Shown here in pieces: positions 18,075-28,632 of a stretch of DNA of 64,000 nt. A program made the position numbers and the translations under genes. Within the stretch, counting starts at the first letter, position 1; each line of letters begins with the position of its first letter. The notes under the pieces were generated by a model. The model was not told the DNA's origin, did no database searches, and saw only the letters and a program-made list of their open reading frames with translations. The stretch is from contig NC_051088.1 of assembly GCF_901709675.1 (NCBI RefSeq), positions 2,772,664 through 2,836,663 of the forward strand, in the 5' to 3' direction. This stretch comes from Syngnathus acus. Taxonomy: Eukaryota > Chordata > Actinopteri > Syngnathiformes > Syngnathidae.

Positions 18075-20765
18075 CCCGTTTCAGCCTGTAGTCTATATGT
18101 AGACGCTCCAATTTCCGCAGCTTCCGACGCCGTCAAATGACGACAAGCATTCGTGCCGATTGTATCCGGTTATAACCAACCTTTGACCTGTCGAACCCGG
18201 AACCGCTGCCATTTTGCCAGTTTATGAGTCACGCATGCTAAGTGAGCGAAGCCGGACGATCGCGATTCACGATGGAAGATGCAAAGAGGTGAGCTCCGGG
18301 AAATTATGATAGACTCGAGATAGCAGGGTGAAACTTTTAGGGAACAATTATCATATAATGGTTATTGACATATGTGATTGCAGTGATGATTCGCCCTAAC
18401 GTATTTCCTCTATGTATTGTTTTATGCGAAACATCTATACATAGACTATCCGCGTCTATGGGTACACAGTCGGCGATGGAGGTCTTCGATGCAATCGAAG
18501 ATGAGGACGCAGTTGTGGATAAAATCTTTATTGCTCCACCCGTGGTCAGTTTCGAGTCTGACGAAGACACGGGCGAGGAAGACTGCGGAGGAACGTTCAA
18601 TAATCTCTCGGGACGGCAGCTTAGCGCTCCCGCCGTGGTGGTCCTCGCCGACGGACGTGTGATCGGAGATGATGATGATGGCGACACTGAGGAAGAAGAG
18701 GAGCCCCAACAGGCCTCCACCTCAAAGAAACGCTCGCAGAAAGATGCGTTGGACTACAATTGGACCAACAGTAAAACGCGCCTGACAAAATTCCCGGACG
18801 CCAGGCCTCTCGCCGTCCCCACAATTTTGGTTGGAAAGAGCGCAGTTCAGAAGCTGGACTTCTTCCTTTCCGATGTATATCCTCACCTTGTTCGCGAGAC
18901 CATCAAGTATGCGGCGGTGACTGACTCCAACTTCCAGCTCACCATCGGAGAATTGAAGCGCGTGGTGGGGATCTTGCTGCTCTCGGGTTACCACCAGCTC
19001 CCCAGTCGCCGACACTACTGGAACACAGATGAAGATCTCCATTGCGCCCTCGTCGCTGGGGCCATGTCACGCAACAGGTTCGAGGAGATCATCCGCTACA
19101 TTCACTGTGCCGACAACACGCGCCAGAACAGCAGCGACCGGATGACAAAGCTGCGTCCCATGATGGACATCCTCAACGCTCGGTTCGGGGAGGCGTATCC
19201 AATGGACTGCAATCTTGATCTGGACGAGGCAATGATTGAATACTTTGGAAGACACGGATGCAAGCAAGCAATCCGAAACAAGCCGGTGCGGTTCGGCTAC
19301 AAGGCCTGGTGCCTGAACAGTGGGACCAACGGCTTCCTGCTCCACTTCGACATCTACCAGGGGGCGAGTGTAGATGCCTCTGAAGTGGAACGCAAGTTCG
19401 GCAAGGGCGGTGGCACGCTCCTTCGACTTCTGGACAACCTCCCCGATGCTGTGCGTGCACTTCCGCTACGCATCTACATAGACAACTACTTCACCGGCCT
19501 CCCGCTAGTTGCAGAGCTGCGCAGGCGGGGCTACGCTTGCACGGGGACGATCCGAGAAAACCGCATCCCGCGCTCTTGCCCGATCACAGATCAGAAGGCT
19601 ATGAAGAGGAAGCCGCGTGGTGCCGTGTCTGTCGTGTACGACACGGCAAACAAGATTGCGCTCACTCGGTGGAAGGATAACGCCGTGGTCACCATCGCCT
19701 CCACCCTCGCCGCTGAGCATCCTCTGCAGAAGGTGTCACGCTGGTCAAGGCAGGAGAAGAAGAAGGTGGCAGTGGACCAGCCATTTGTTGTCCAGCTGTA
19801 CAACCGCAGCATGGGCGGCACGGACCGCGCCGACCAGAGCATCGAGCTCTACCGCATCAACATGCGCCGGAAGAAGTGGTGGTGGCCGATATTCACCTGG
19901 ATGCTGGACGCGGCCGTCTTCAATGCATGGGTGCTGCACCGGCTGGATGAGCACGGCGGGATGTCTCTGCTGGAGTTCCGACGCGAGGTGGCCCGAACTC
20001 TGGTTGCAGCACCAGGCGCCACTCGAGCTCGGAGATCGGGCAGACCGCGCGTGTGCGCAGTTGCCGATGACTCCCGCTTCGACACCGTGGAGCACTGGCC
20101 GGAAGTGGCGGCGCAAGGCCGAAAGTGCGTACTGCCGACTTGCAAGTCGCGTCCGTCCAGTGCGTGCTCCAAGTGCCGCGTGGCACTGTGCACTGTGAAG
20201 TGTTTCCGTGCTTACCGCCAGCCGGAATAAAATGTGTGAGAAGCACTGGTCGCGTGATCCGTTTTCTGACCGGAAGTGGCGGCGCAAGGCTGAACATCAT
20301 CACTGCTGAGTTACAGTTTATATCTGCGTTTATGGTACCGCAAGTTTGAAAGTTTGTTGTTGAAAGTTTGTTGCAAATAAATACGGCTATGAAAGCCACT
20401 TGTGTTCATAGAAACTTTGGCATTTTCTTACGGCTGGTCCCCATACCCTGGGGATGACGGCCGCCGTTGCACATGCACGCCCATTGAAAATTGTGGAAAT
20501 GGTCCCTTTCATGTTGCAGACAGCTGTTACGTGTAAAACACAACTATCTCTGAACATTCAAATAAATTACATCACGTTACACTTGCAAATCGTCAGAATG
20601 CTCCGATTTTTGTGCACGTATCAGCACATAGTCTATATATAGATGCCGCATATTTCGTATACGCGACGTCATAACCAAAAAAGCGCGGCATATTCGTACT
20701 TAGGGACACCTAAGGACCCAAAAAATATGCACCTTTTTAGAAATAACAATTTGGGCAGAAACGGG
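18075..20765 (+). mobile_element. piggyBac-type transposon, apparently complete
   Basis: Ends CCCGTTTCAGCCT (18075) and GGGCAGAAACGGG (to 20765) are inverted repeats matching at 11 of 13 positions. The right end is followed by TTAA (20766-20769), the piggyBac target. The left flank reads GTTT instead of TTAA, so the left duplication has mutated or the boundary is slightly off. Sub-terminal GTCTATATGTAGAC / GTCTATATATAGA motifs lie near both ends. The single ORF is intact. Confidence 0.8.
18458..20230 (+). CDS. piggyBac transposase (PGBD family)
   Basis: Cut-and-paste transposase. I start at ATG 18458; the frame is open from 18365 with a possible ATG at 18386, and ATG 18476 is an alternative. 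Residues are numbered from 18365. Acidic N-terminus (65-113), then the DDE_Tnp_1_7 core: first Asp in NLDLDEAM (D287), second in YIDNYFTG (D373), third in MGGTDRADQ (D487, with D490). All catalytic Asp are present. The Trp-rich RRKKWWWPIFTWMLD follows. The C-terminus is a Cys-rich finger (C588, C593, C601, C604, C609, C613), which binds transposon ends in this family. About 590 aa, usual length. Host-domesticated PGBD genes also exist, but the nearby TIRs favour a transposon gene. Confidence 0.92.
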   Translation: MGTQSAMEVFDAIEDEDAVVDKIFIAPPVVSFESDEDTGEEDCGGTFNNLSGRQLSAPAVVVLADGRVIGDDDDGDTEEEEEPQQASTSKKRSQKDALDYNWTNSKTRLTKFPDARPLAVPTILVGKSAVQKLDFFLSDVYPHLVRETIKYAAVTDSNFQLTIGELKRVVGILLLSGYHQLPSRRHYWNTDEDLHCALVAGAMSRNRFEEIIRYIHCADNTRQNSSDRMTKLRPMMDILNARFGEAYPMDCNLDLDEAMIEYFGRHGCKQAIRNKPVRFGYKAWCLNSGTNGFLLHFDIYQGASVDASEVERKFGKGGGTLLRLLDNLPDAVRALPLRIYIDNYFTGLPLVAELRRRGYACTGTIRENRIPRSCPITDQKAMKRKPRGAVSVVYDTANKIALTRWKDNAVVTIASTLAAEHPLQKVSRWSRQEKKKVAVDQPFVVQLYNRSMGGTDRADQSIELYRINMRRKKWWWPIFTWMLDAAVFNAWVLHRLDEHGGMSLLEFRREVARTLVAAPGATRARRSGRPRVCAVADDSRFDTVEHWPEVAAQGRKCVLPTCKSRPSSACSKCRVALCTVKCFRAYRQPE

Positions 20766-20769
20766 TTAA

Positions 20770-21090
20770 GGCAGTTGTGTTGAAGTGATTCATTGGTTCA
20801 TGAGGCATCGAAATTTCTATCACTACTTCTCACAGTGCTTGCAAATGGCCTCGGTGTTGGTGCTTTTCTCAGTCTGCTACCACAGACCAAAGTCTTTTAC
20901 AAATCTCCTAAAACACTACTAACCCTCATTGATAGCTTTTCATACACCCCCACTGCATATGATTGATGTGTGAGGCTTAAAAAAAAAAACAAGGAAAAAA
21001 GAAATTATTGAATTGGCTTACCTCTTTGAGGAAGCAAGGGATCGTGATTGCCATCTGTAGGACCATGGCCCCCGATGAAATGCTGACTTT
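20770..21090. other. No recognisable feature
   Basis: Unique-looking AT-rich sequence with an A-rich run near 20980. No coding signal. Confidence 0.5.
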
Positions 21091-21094
21091 ACTT

Positions 21095-21216
21095 GTATGT
21101 TAATCGTGTACTGTGTCTCGTCACCGTGGGATAGGGGAAACTAAATTTCGGTTTCTTTGTGTGTTCTTGTTCTTTGCATGAAGGAATTGACAATAAAGCT
21201 GACTCTGACTCTGACT
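21095..21216 (+). pseudogene. Rex1-type LINE 3' end fragment
   Basis: GTCTCGTCACCGTGGGAT...AATTTCGGTTTCTTTGTGTG...TTGACAATAAAGCTGACTC is nearly the same as the 3' UTR of the Rex1 copy ending at 55127. It ends in a short (ACTCTG)n tail. Severely 5' truncated. Confidence 0.75.
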
Positions 21217-21870
21217 ACATATGAAAGCTTCACCTTGCTGACGTTAAACTGGTCTTTTGTATGTTTGCACAAGTTGACCCATTGCTCACATTTATTTTAT
21301 TTTAGTTTTTGGCTGTGGGAAAGGAATAAAAAATACATCCTTGATATGTGGACAATCAGTGTCTGGATTCGTTTTTACAAGCAGCAGTATTTACTCTGCA
21401 TGTTTTTTTTCGGGCAGCAAACAAGCAGCAATAGCATGGGTTGTCTGCGGGCGCACTTCTATGTTGACACCTTTCCAGTTCAGGCTGTGACATCACGCAA
21501 ACTTGCCATCTAAAAATAGCAATTGTGTGGTACGCTATAAAAATAAATTAAGTTTAAAAATGTTTTTATGACCCTAACTCTATCATAAGCACTCTGGTCA
21601 TCTTTAGGTGTATGTTTTGCTAAACATCTAAAAGTATTACAGCTCATGCTGAGTTCATGTTGATGTTTAAGCGCAAAGATGTTTTGATAGATTTTGTGCT
21701 GATAGAGTGCTGGTTGCAGAGTAGCATCAGCATCTACACTATGTTGTATGTCTACAAATGATTTAACAGCAGGCATTTATCCACCAGGTAAACATTCATT
21801 GCTTTCAAAAAGATTTTGCATCCTGTGCTCCTCCCTTTCAGTCACTCTCTCATACTTATGCATTGGAGTG

Positions 21871-21926
<56 letters not shown>

Positions 21927-22716
21927 CGTGCATGCGTGTGTGTTTGTGTGCGTGCCCAAGTCAGTGTGCGTGTGACATGAATGTTACCAGGCAGGTGGGA
22001 GTAGGGATAGTTGTTCGCAATAAGAGAGCATCGCCTGTGTCTGAATGTAGAATAGGATGGCGGACAGACTGTTGGTAAGGCATAGCAGTGAATGATTGTC
22101 TAGTATTCCTCTTGGCCATTAACCAGACAGGCCCATTGTGCTCACTTCCCACTGGCACACTGTTGCATTGAGTGGCAGGCCGCCGAGCCATCTCTGTGGG
22201 GCAGCCACATGGTGGGCTGCTGAATTGGGGAATACAAAACATAGCTGCATTGTCAGAATAGGTTATCTTCACTCATTATTTTCTGATGGGTTCACCTGTG
22301 CCTTAACACTTAACATTTGGTCTAGCACCAGACTGACAAATATGGGCTTACATCAAAATAATGTCACACGTCAAGATAGCGGTTAATTTAGTGAAAGCAA
22401 ACTCTAGTCTACGCTCATTGAAAAGAACTTTGGGTCATTGTCATTTGATTAGTAAGGATTATTTTTAAGGATATTGCTGGGCGATAATTATCAACCGATA
22501 TTGGCATCTGAGACGTCACACCGATAATTAAAAAAAACACTGATAATGAGCCGATAATATTAGTGACGTTTTATCTCGCTTTCGCTGTTTGTCTGTCTAT
22601 TGTTGCTGCCGCTGGTGTCGCTCCTCAAGCCCTTTGCCGTTTGTACTCAACCCCTCCCCTCCCTTAAGGTCCACTTGCTTATTTGTGACATCATAATGCT
22701 ATGCGGAAAAACAATA
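21217..22716. other. Mostly unrecognised sequence with a (GT)n microsatellite
   Basis: A (GT)n tract with GC-containing variants lies at about 21868-21955. The rest shows no coding or terminal-repeat signal I can support. 22470-22560 has a cluster of GATAATTATC / CCGATAAT motifs. Confidence 0.5.
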
Positions 22717-23686
22717 CAGTGATCCCTCGCCAATTCGAGCTTCACATTTCACGAATGCGCTACTCCGCGGATTTATAAGTGACGGAATAACAGCGTTTAA
22801 ATACACGCTGATAGCCTCTGAGCAAAGTGCGTCACTGCGGACAAGCGTGGGAAGCGCGCCAGCCAGCCTGTCACGAGCGAGGCAGGACAACCATGTACAA
22901 CACTGACTGTTCATTTAAGGTATGGGGAAAAGGGAGGCTAGAACGCCAGCAGAGCAGGTGTAACCAGATGCCATCACGACGCGAGCTCGCTGATCGGCTC
23001 CTCAGTCGCCTCGTGCGTCGTGATGGCATCCTGTTACACAGCAGATCAGGCAAACGGGAATCAGGTGGAAGGCGTGCGTGTGTCAAGGCAGACAACCAGC
23101 CAGGTGTACCGTTACACAGCGGAACAGGCAAACCTGAATCAGGTGGCAGGCGTGTGTGTGCTAAAGCAGACGAAATGGTGAGGACTGACGGCGACGAACG
23201 GCGTCTATATACACGCCCTAATCAGCGGGACAGGTAGTGGCCATCAGCGCCAATTAGCTCACGCAGTTCCACATTGGCGATGCGCCCCCGTCTACCGCGG
23301 AAGGCACGTAGGCCGGCCAGCAGGGCAAGAGCGGTGACGTGACAACGTGAAGGAAAAATACACCACCATGCAGAAATAGTTGGGACAGCGACAATGCGCA
23401 GGGCGTGCCTCTGAGCAGTGTGCTTCACTGAGGACAAGCACTGGGTGCGTGGCTGGCTGCCGCGCACAAAGGAAAAAAGCACTGCCGTCCAGGAGTTGGG
23501 ACAGCGGCAATGAGCGCTGAAACTTCTGAGCAATGTGCGTCACTGCGGATGTGACTGAGTTGAAGCGCAGAAGGCGACAGCCGGCCCCGCGCTATCAGCG
23601 TGTATTTAAATGCCGTTCTCTCGTTACTTATAAACCCGCGAAGTAGCGCATTCAAAGTTGAAGCGCGAAATGGCGAGGGATGACTG
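22717..23686. mobile_element. Tigger/pogo-like non-autonomous DNA element
   Basis: 970 bp with TIRs CAGTGATCCCTCGCCA / TGGCGAGGGATGACTG flanked by TA (22715-22716 and 23687-23688). The interior has direct repeats (TTACACAGC...GGCAAAC...GAATCAGGTGG at about 23034 and 23113; CTCTGAGCA...GTGCGTCACTG at about 22816, 23411 and 23526) and a long hairpin (22958-23039). No transposase. Confidence 0.8.
22958..23039. repeat. Long hairpin within the Tigger-like element
   Basis: Arms 22958-22985 and 23010-23039 (GTGTAACCAGATGCCATC... against its complement, ...GATGGCATCCTGTTACAC) pair over about 28 bp with few mismatches around a loop of about 24 bases. Confidence 0.8.
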
Positions 23687-24009
23687 TAATGCAGTGCTTC
23701 TCCATAATTTTCTGTGATGCCCCCCTAGAGAGAAGAAAACATTTTGCGCCCCCCACGTTATTAACATTAAAGAAAAACAAAATATAAATAAAAAAGAAAG
23801 ATCAACTTACAATAAAGAATAACTATTAAAAACATTGTTTTTTAGTCTGTAACAGAACAGATTCAATGTGTATCACTTTGCCTGAAATTAAAAATTATTA
23901 TAATTATTTAAACTATAAACATTCTTGACCAACTGTCATTTTATGCTGGAAAAAATAAAATAAAATAAACATACATAATATTAAATTAAATAACAGCAAT
24001 AAATAATAT

Positions 24010-24450
24010 TCAATTCATAGTAATCAGCAACATTAACTCAGGAGCACAATATATAAAACATTTTAACCTACAAAACAAAAATGAATAAAACAATTTATGC
24101 TCAAAATGAGGCAGCATGACGGAGACCATATCCACAGCTGTAGGTAGTATCAGCTCTTCTGCAATGGTGTGTTTTTTTCTTGCACTGAGCAATTTGGTAC
24201 GCTGCTTTATATGATGCGTACAGTGCTTGCCGATTGACTGAAGTAGCATTCACAAAGTGGGATGATTGTTGGCAATATTCAGCGCGTTTTCGCTGAAAAA
24301 CCTCAAGCATCTTATCAGCGTGATTGGGGTGCAAAGACTTTATAAGAGCCGCCTTAATTTATTTGGCTTCATACTGTCCGCTGCCAACATCAGGAGTCAA
24401 ATAAACAATGCAACCCCACTTAAAGTGCTGCATGAGACACCTTCAAATAG
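24010..24450 (-). pseudogene. hAT transposase fragment (ZBED5/SCAND3-like)
   Basis: Two overlapping antisense frames, linked by a frameshift near 24170, give SLHPNHADKMLEVFQRKRAE, NRQALYASYKAAYQIAQCKK and HTIAEELILPTAVDMVSVM. The A-S-Y-x-x-A-Y-x-I-A...H-T-I-A-E-E-L-I-L-P pattern is the start of the catalytic region in ZBED5-type hAT transposases. A hAT-like left end (CAGTGCTTCTCC, about 23693) and a CACCCCTG end (about 24959-24966) lie around it but belong to different end types, so the borders are unclear. Confidence 0.7.
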
Positions 24451-24966
24451 TTCTGTGATCTGTGAAACAGTTCTGTGAATCACTGTGTTTTTGAAGTCTT
24501 GAAGTAATTTATGGTCAATAGTGATGTTGTGTTTACACTATTTTGGATACACTGTCCTCAGGCTCCAGCTTTATGTTTATATGTTGATGTGCAATTGTTT
24601 TTAATTTTGATTTGTGACACTGGTTCTTGCACTTGTTTTAGCCACAAGTTTTTGTTTATTTTATCTACATTTCTGCCTGAGAAATTATACCCTGATACAA
24701 TTCTGTGGTCTGTGATAATCTTCTGGTTCTGTGACTCACTGAGGCCTTGTGTGATTGTGTTATTTGTCTTCAGAATTTAAAAAAAAACTTGGTGTTTTAT
24801 GAATAATAATGATGTTGTGTTTGTCCTATTTGGGACGGTATTAAAACGAAAAAAAAATCTGAAGTTGTTGTTTTTAAGTTATATACCATGATTTTACGAA
24901 TCCGTCCCGCTTGGGAATATATTTTCCGCTATGTGGCCCTGAGCTAAGATGAGTTTGACACCCCTG

Positions 24967-25335
24967 CAATAAACAACAAAATGCAATGAACTCAATTTTA
25001 TTTATACAGCACATTTTACAACGGCTGCAAACTGTAACAAAGCACTTCACATGCAGCAATAGACATTGAAAACAGTAAATTGAACACAAATTAATATACG
25101 TTAGAAGAACAATAACAGTTTAAAGTCAGTCAAAAGTCAAAGAATAAAAATGGGTCTTCAAACGAATTTTAGAAACGGATAGAGAGGACAAGAGCGCCAA
25201 AGTATTGTTGAAACTTTTTTTTTAACAAAAATTCAGGTTGAACCCTTTATTGTAGGATTCCTGGTGTGCGCTCAAACATTGAGGTACCACTGTAATCATT
25301 GTGAGGCTTAGTGAGACTACTTCAGCACATACATA

Positions 25336-25339
<4 letters not shown>
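24967..25339. other. No recognisable gene; AT-rich
   Basis: Ends in a (TA)n microsatellite at about 25340-25373 that became an LTR insertion site. Confidence 0.5.
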
Positions 25340-25373
<34 letters not shown>

Positions 25374-25378
<5 letters not shown>

Positions 25379-26814
25379 GATTTTGTCCACAATTTAGGGA
25401 GCGCGCTTTCTTCAGATTTAGGAAAATGCCAAAACACTGAAGCAGAAATTAGACTTACACAGGTTGGTTGAGTTCAATCACAATTCTTGTTAAGAAAGCT
25501 CTGTTTTCAGGAAAGTACAATACAGCGCTGGGCCTTTCGTGCGACCATGCTCAAGAGCAGAACGTCTCCATTCAGAAAAGGCAACGTTCAAGGTTCTTTG
25601 GTCAGCTTATATTCAGTTGCACATGCCAGTGTGGGCCGAGTTTGATGGGTGATGAGTCAGGGGGTGTGGCAAGTTCGCAGGAGATTTTGATTCCATGGGA
25701 GTGGGTGCTGATTATGGGCGATTCGGTGTGTGTGTGGGCTGTTGTCTTCCATCCCGTCTTTCGGCCTTGGCGATCATCTTTGGCCGAGTTCTTGGCTGTC
25801 TCCCTCTGCACCTGCTGGTTTTATCTCCAAGTGACCTTCCTGTAAACATTCTGCTCCATTCTTGCACATACACTGTCGCACCTCATCCATTCATCATGTC
25901 TTTGCTTACGTCATTACATTCTTAGTTTAATCATGCTTCCAACCATATCTTTTCTTTGTTAGGCAAAATATTTCCCTCTGTGCAGAACGTTCAGTAGTAA
26001 TCGAAAAGCTGGCGTCTAGCATTAGGCAACATATGACGTTTAATCAAAACACAAGATATAATCAAGTACTGAACATTCTCGACGACCCTGGCCGTGTCCA
26101 TGATTTAGAAAAAACATCAGGCATGCATTACACAGTTCCTTAAGGGTCATTAAGCTATTTAGGCAATATATCAAAAACATTTGTTATTTCAAAGTGCTCA
26201 GAAATATATCCATCCATCCATTTTCTGAACCGCTTAGTCCCCACGGGGGTCGCGGGAGTGCTGGAGCCTATCCCAGCCGTCATCGGGCAGTAGGCGGGGG
26301 ACACCCTGAACCGGTTGCCAGCCAATCGCAGGGCACACAGAGACAAACAACCATTTGCACTCGCACTCAATCCTAGGGACAATTTGGAGTCTTCAATCGG
26401 CCTACCAAGCATGTTTTTGGGATGTGGGAGGAAACCGGAGTGCCCGGAGAAAACCCACGCGGGCCCGGGGAGAACATGCAAACTCCACACAGGGAGGGCC
26501 GGAGGTGGAATCGAACCCGCACCCTCCTAACTGTGAGGCGGACGTGCTACCCAGTGCGCCACCGAGCCGCCCTCAGAAATATATATCAGATCATAAAGTT
26601 ATAAAAACCTTTGTCATTACCACCTATCAAAAATGTCTAGTTATGTCTTCTTTATTGATTTGGTGTGTAGGTATAATTATATGCTTAAAATGTTTCTTTT
26701 ATTGCTTTAATATGTGAATATACTTGTCAGCTTATGTACTTTATTCAATGAGGTTTGAGCATATCTGTTTTTGTAGCTAGGCAGGACTTTTTGTATTTCG
26801 ACCCCATTCCTTCA
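25374..26814 (-). mobile_element. Solo LTR, family 1 (with nested SINE)
   Basis: Begins TGTTGGATTTTGTCC and ends ATTCCTTCA, the same sequence as the LTR at 41555-42852, including ends. It is flanked on both sides by (TA)n, so it inserted into a microsatellite with an ATAT-type duplication. Without the nested SINE (26210-26571) it is about 1.07 kb. It lacks about 100 bp present in the other copy near 42186 and about 50 bp near 41960. Strand is inferred from the PBS beside the other copy. No internal region or second LTR adjoins it. Confidence 0.85.
26210..26571 (-). mobile_element. tRNA-headed SINE inserted in the solo LTR
   Basis: 13-bp duplication CTCAGAAATATAT at 26197-26209 and 26572-26584. 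Read on the minus strand it starts GGCGGCTCGGTGGCGCACTG (A box region) with B box GGTTCGATTCC, and ends in ATGGATGGATGGAT-type repeats. The paralogous LTR at 42602-42622 holds the empty site, proving the boundaries. Confidence 0.95.
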
Positions 26815-26871
26815 ATATATATATATATATATACGTATATATATATATATATATATATACTATATATATGC
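26815..26871. repeat. (TA)n microsatellite
   Basis: Imperfect TA repeat directly right of the solo LTR, matching the TA tract on its left at 25340-25373. Confidence 0.9.
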
Positions 26872-27234
26872 TGGACGACTTTACTAGACCAAGGCTGTCT
26901 CATGGAATTCTGGAAAGTGGGCGGCATCAAGAAGGGTGCTGTGGAAACAATAGCCAGAGACATCTGTCATGCGTGGCTGCACTCCTCTCCACTTACAATG
27001 GGAATGGAGGCAGTGGCAGCTTTTTCTCTCCTCTCCTTTCCGGGGACACTTCTAGCCCTTACAATGGGCCTTTTGTCTCCTCCCCATTTCAGGTTTTTTT
27101 TTTTTTTTTTTGCCTGGACTCAGAAACAAAACCTAGCTGAAATGGCAACTATTCATTCAACACCCTGTGCTTCTCTTTTTCACTGACTTTTACCTCTGCT
27201 GGGCCTTGTAGGTGATGGTGTGCTTGTCACAACT

Positions 27235-27621
27235 CATCCCCGGTCGTCCTAGTATGTGTCTATGTTGTCATGGTTTCTGTTCGCGTCTCTGTGTACTCGC
27301 CCCTCCCCTCCTGTTTCTACTCACAATCAATGTAATCACAGTCACCTGCCTCTCGTTACCTGTCGTGTATTTAAGTCCTGTCTGCGTATCACTCCCCTGT
27401 CGGATTGTTCTTTTTCTTCTCTAGTCTAGTCTCTTTGTCTTTGTTTTAGTCGGTTTCTGTTCGTCTGTCGGTTCCCCCTGTCACTCTGCCCCTGCAGTTT
27501 ATGTTAGTTCGCCGGTTCCTTATGGTTTGTTCCCCTCATCCTCCCTTCCAACACCCTTTTCCCTCAATAAACCCTGGTCCAAGCTTCATTTGGTCGCCCT
27601 GCTCCATTCTCATCTGTGACA
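27235..27621 (+). mobile_element. Solo LTR, family 2, copy 1
   Basis: 387 bp, TGTCAC...GTGACA ends, 5-bp duplication GTGCT (27230-27234 and 27622-27626). It contains GTATTTAAG (TATA-like) and CAATAAACCC (poly(A) signal) in the right order for plus orientation, and ends like its copy at 32695. 5-bp TSDs and a short LTR suit a Gypsy-type element. No internal sequence remains. Confidence 0.9.
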
Positions 27622-27626
27622 GTGCT

Positions 27627-28186
27627 TTTTAGGAAATAATCTCTACCCCCTCCCACCTCACCCCGCTCCTGTGTCAACATCTATGAGTTCCCTAAGTGCC
27701 TATGTACATTATGATACACTCAAACGGCTTAAATGGCTGCTCATTTCTCTGAAATTAACCACGAAGAGGCTAATCCTTTTATTATGTTGAAGTAGTCATA
27801 AGTATAAATGTCCATGTAAATTTGGGTGCTAATTGATTTACATTTTAAGCAATGGTCTTTCCAATGATTTCCAAAGGGTAAATCGTCCTTTTGTGACGTC
27901 ATCAAACAAGACATGGAGGGGGAGGGGTGCGTGGCCCTATTTGTCATTAAAAGTGGGCGTTTTTAAAGGCATTTGTTGTTTCATTATTTCTCCAAAAGAA
28001 ATGGATAAATTAGAAAATGCTAACTTTTTTCATTTTCCTGACAAAAAAATACATAAACTTGGCTAGTTGATGAAAAATGAACCATCTTCGATTTTCCCTT
28101 GCTTTAAAAATGTAGTAAGTTACATCATCCAAGTACCATATTGCTAAAGTTATATATTATATATCATTATATATCATTTTTGAATT
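27627..28186. other. No recognisable feature
   Basis: AT-rich sequence without coding or repeat signal that I can support. Confidence 0.5.
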
Positions 28187-28199
28187 GCCTTTGTATTAT

Positions 28200-28558
28200 C
28201 CATCCATTTTCTGTACCACTTGTCCCCACGGGGGTCGCGGGCGTGCTGGAGCCTATCCCAGCAGTCATGGATCAGTAGGGGGAGGACACCCTGAACTGGT
28301 TGCCAGCCAATCGCAAGGCACACAGAAACGAACAACCATCCACTATCGCACTCTCACCCAGGGGCAATTTGGAGTGCTCAATCTGCCTACCAAGCATGTT
28401 TTTGGGGACGTGGGAGGAAACCGGAGTGCCCGGAGAAAACCCACGCGGGCCCAGGGAGAACATGCAAACTCCACACAGGGAGGGCCGAAGGTGGAATCAA
28501 ATCCGCACCCTCCTAACTGTGAGGCGGACGTGCTACCCAGTGCACCACCGAGCCGCCA
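28200..28558 (-). mobile_element. tRNA-headed SINE, second copy
   Basis: 13-bp duplication GCCTTTGTATTAT at 28187-28199 and 28559-28571. Same family and orientation as the SINE at 26210: minus-strand head GGCGGCTCGGTGG, and tail CCATCC on the plus strand. The B box is slightly degraded (GATTTGATTCC on the minus strand). Confidence 0.95.
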
Positions 28559-28632
28559 GCCTTTGTATTATTGTAAAAAACATATAGTCATGCCAAAAAA
28601 ATATATAAAATATATAAAAATATCTAAAACAT

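Noticed and set aside
18270-18390. Upstream exon for the piggyBac gene (ATG at 18271 followed by a GTGAGC donor and a TTGCAG acceptor)
   Set aside because: Joining the proposed donor to the acceptor at 18383 does not keep the reading frame, so I left the gene intronless.
22470-22560. Cluster of GATAATTATC/CCGATAAT motifs as a regulatory site
   Set aside because: Only loosely repeated and probably part of an unclassified repeat; no evidence of function.
26210-26571. tRNA gene
   Set aside because: A and B boxes belong to a SINE head; the sequence runs on into the SINE body with a 13-bp TSD.
27212-27424. Hydrophobic frame suggesting a membrane peptide
   Set aside because: Lies inside a solo LTR; the pyrimidine-rich LTR gives Leu/Ser/Cys-rich translation.
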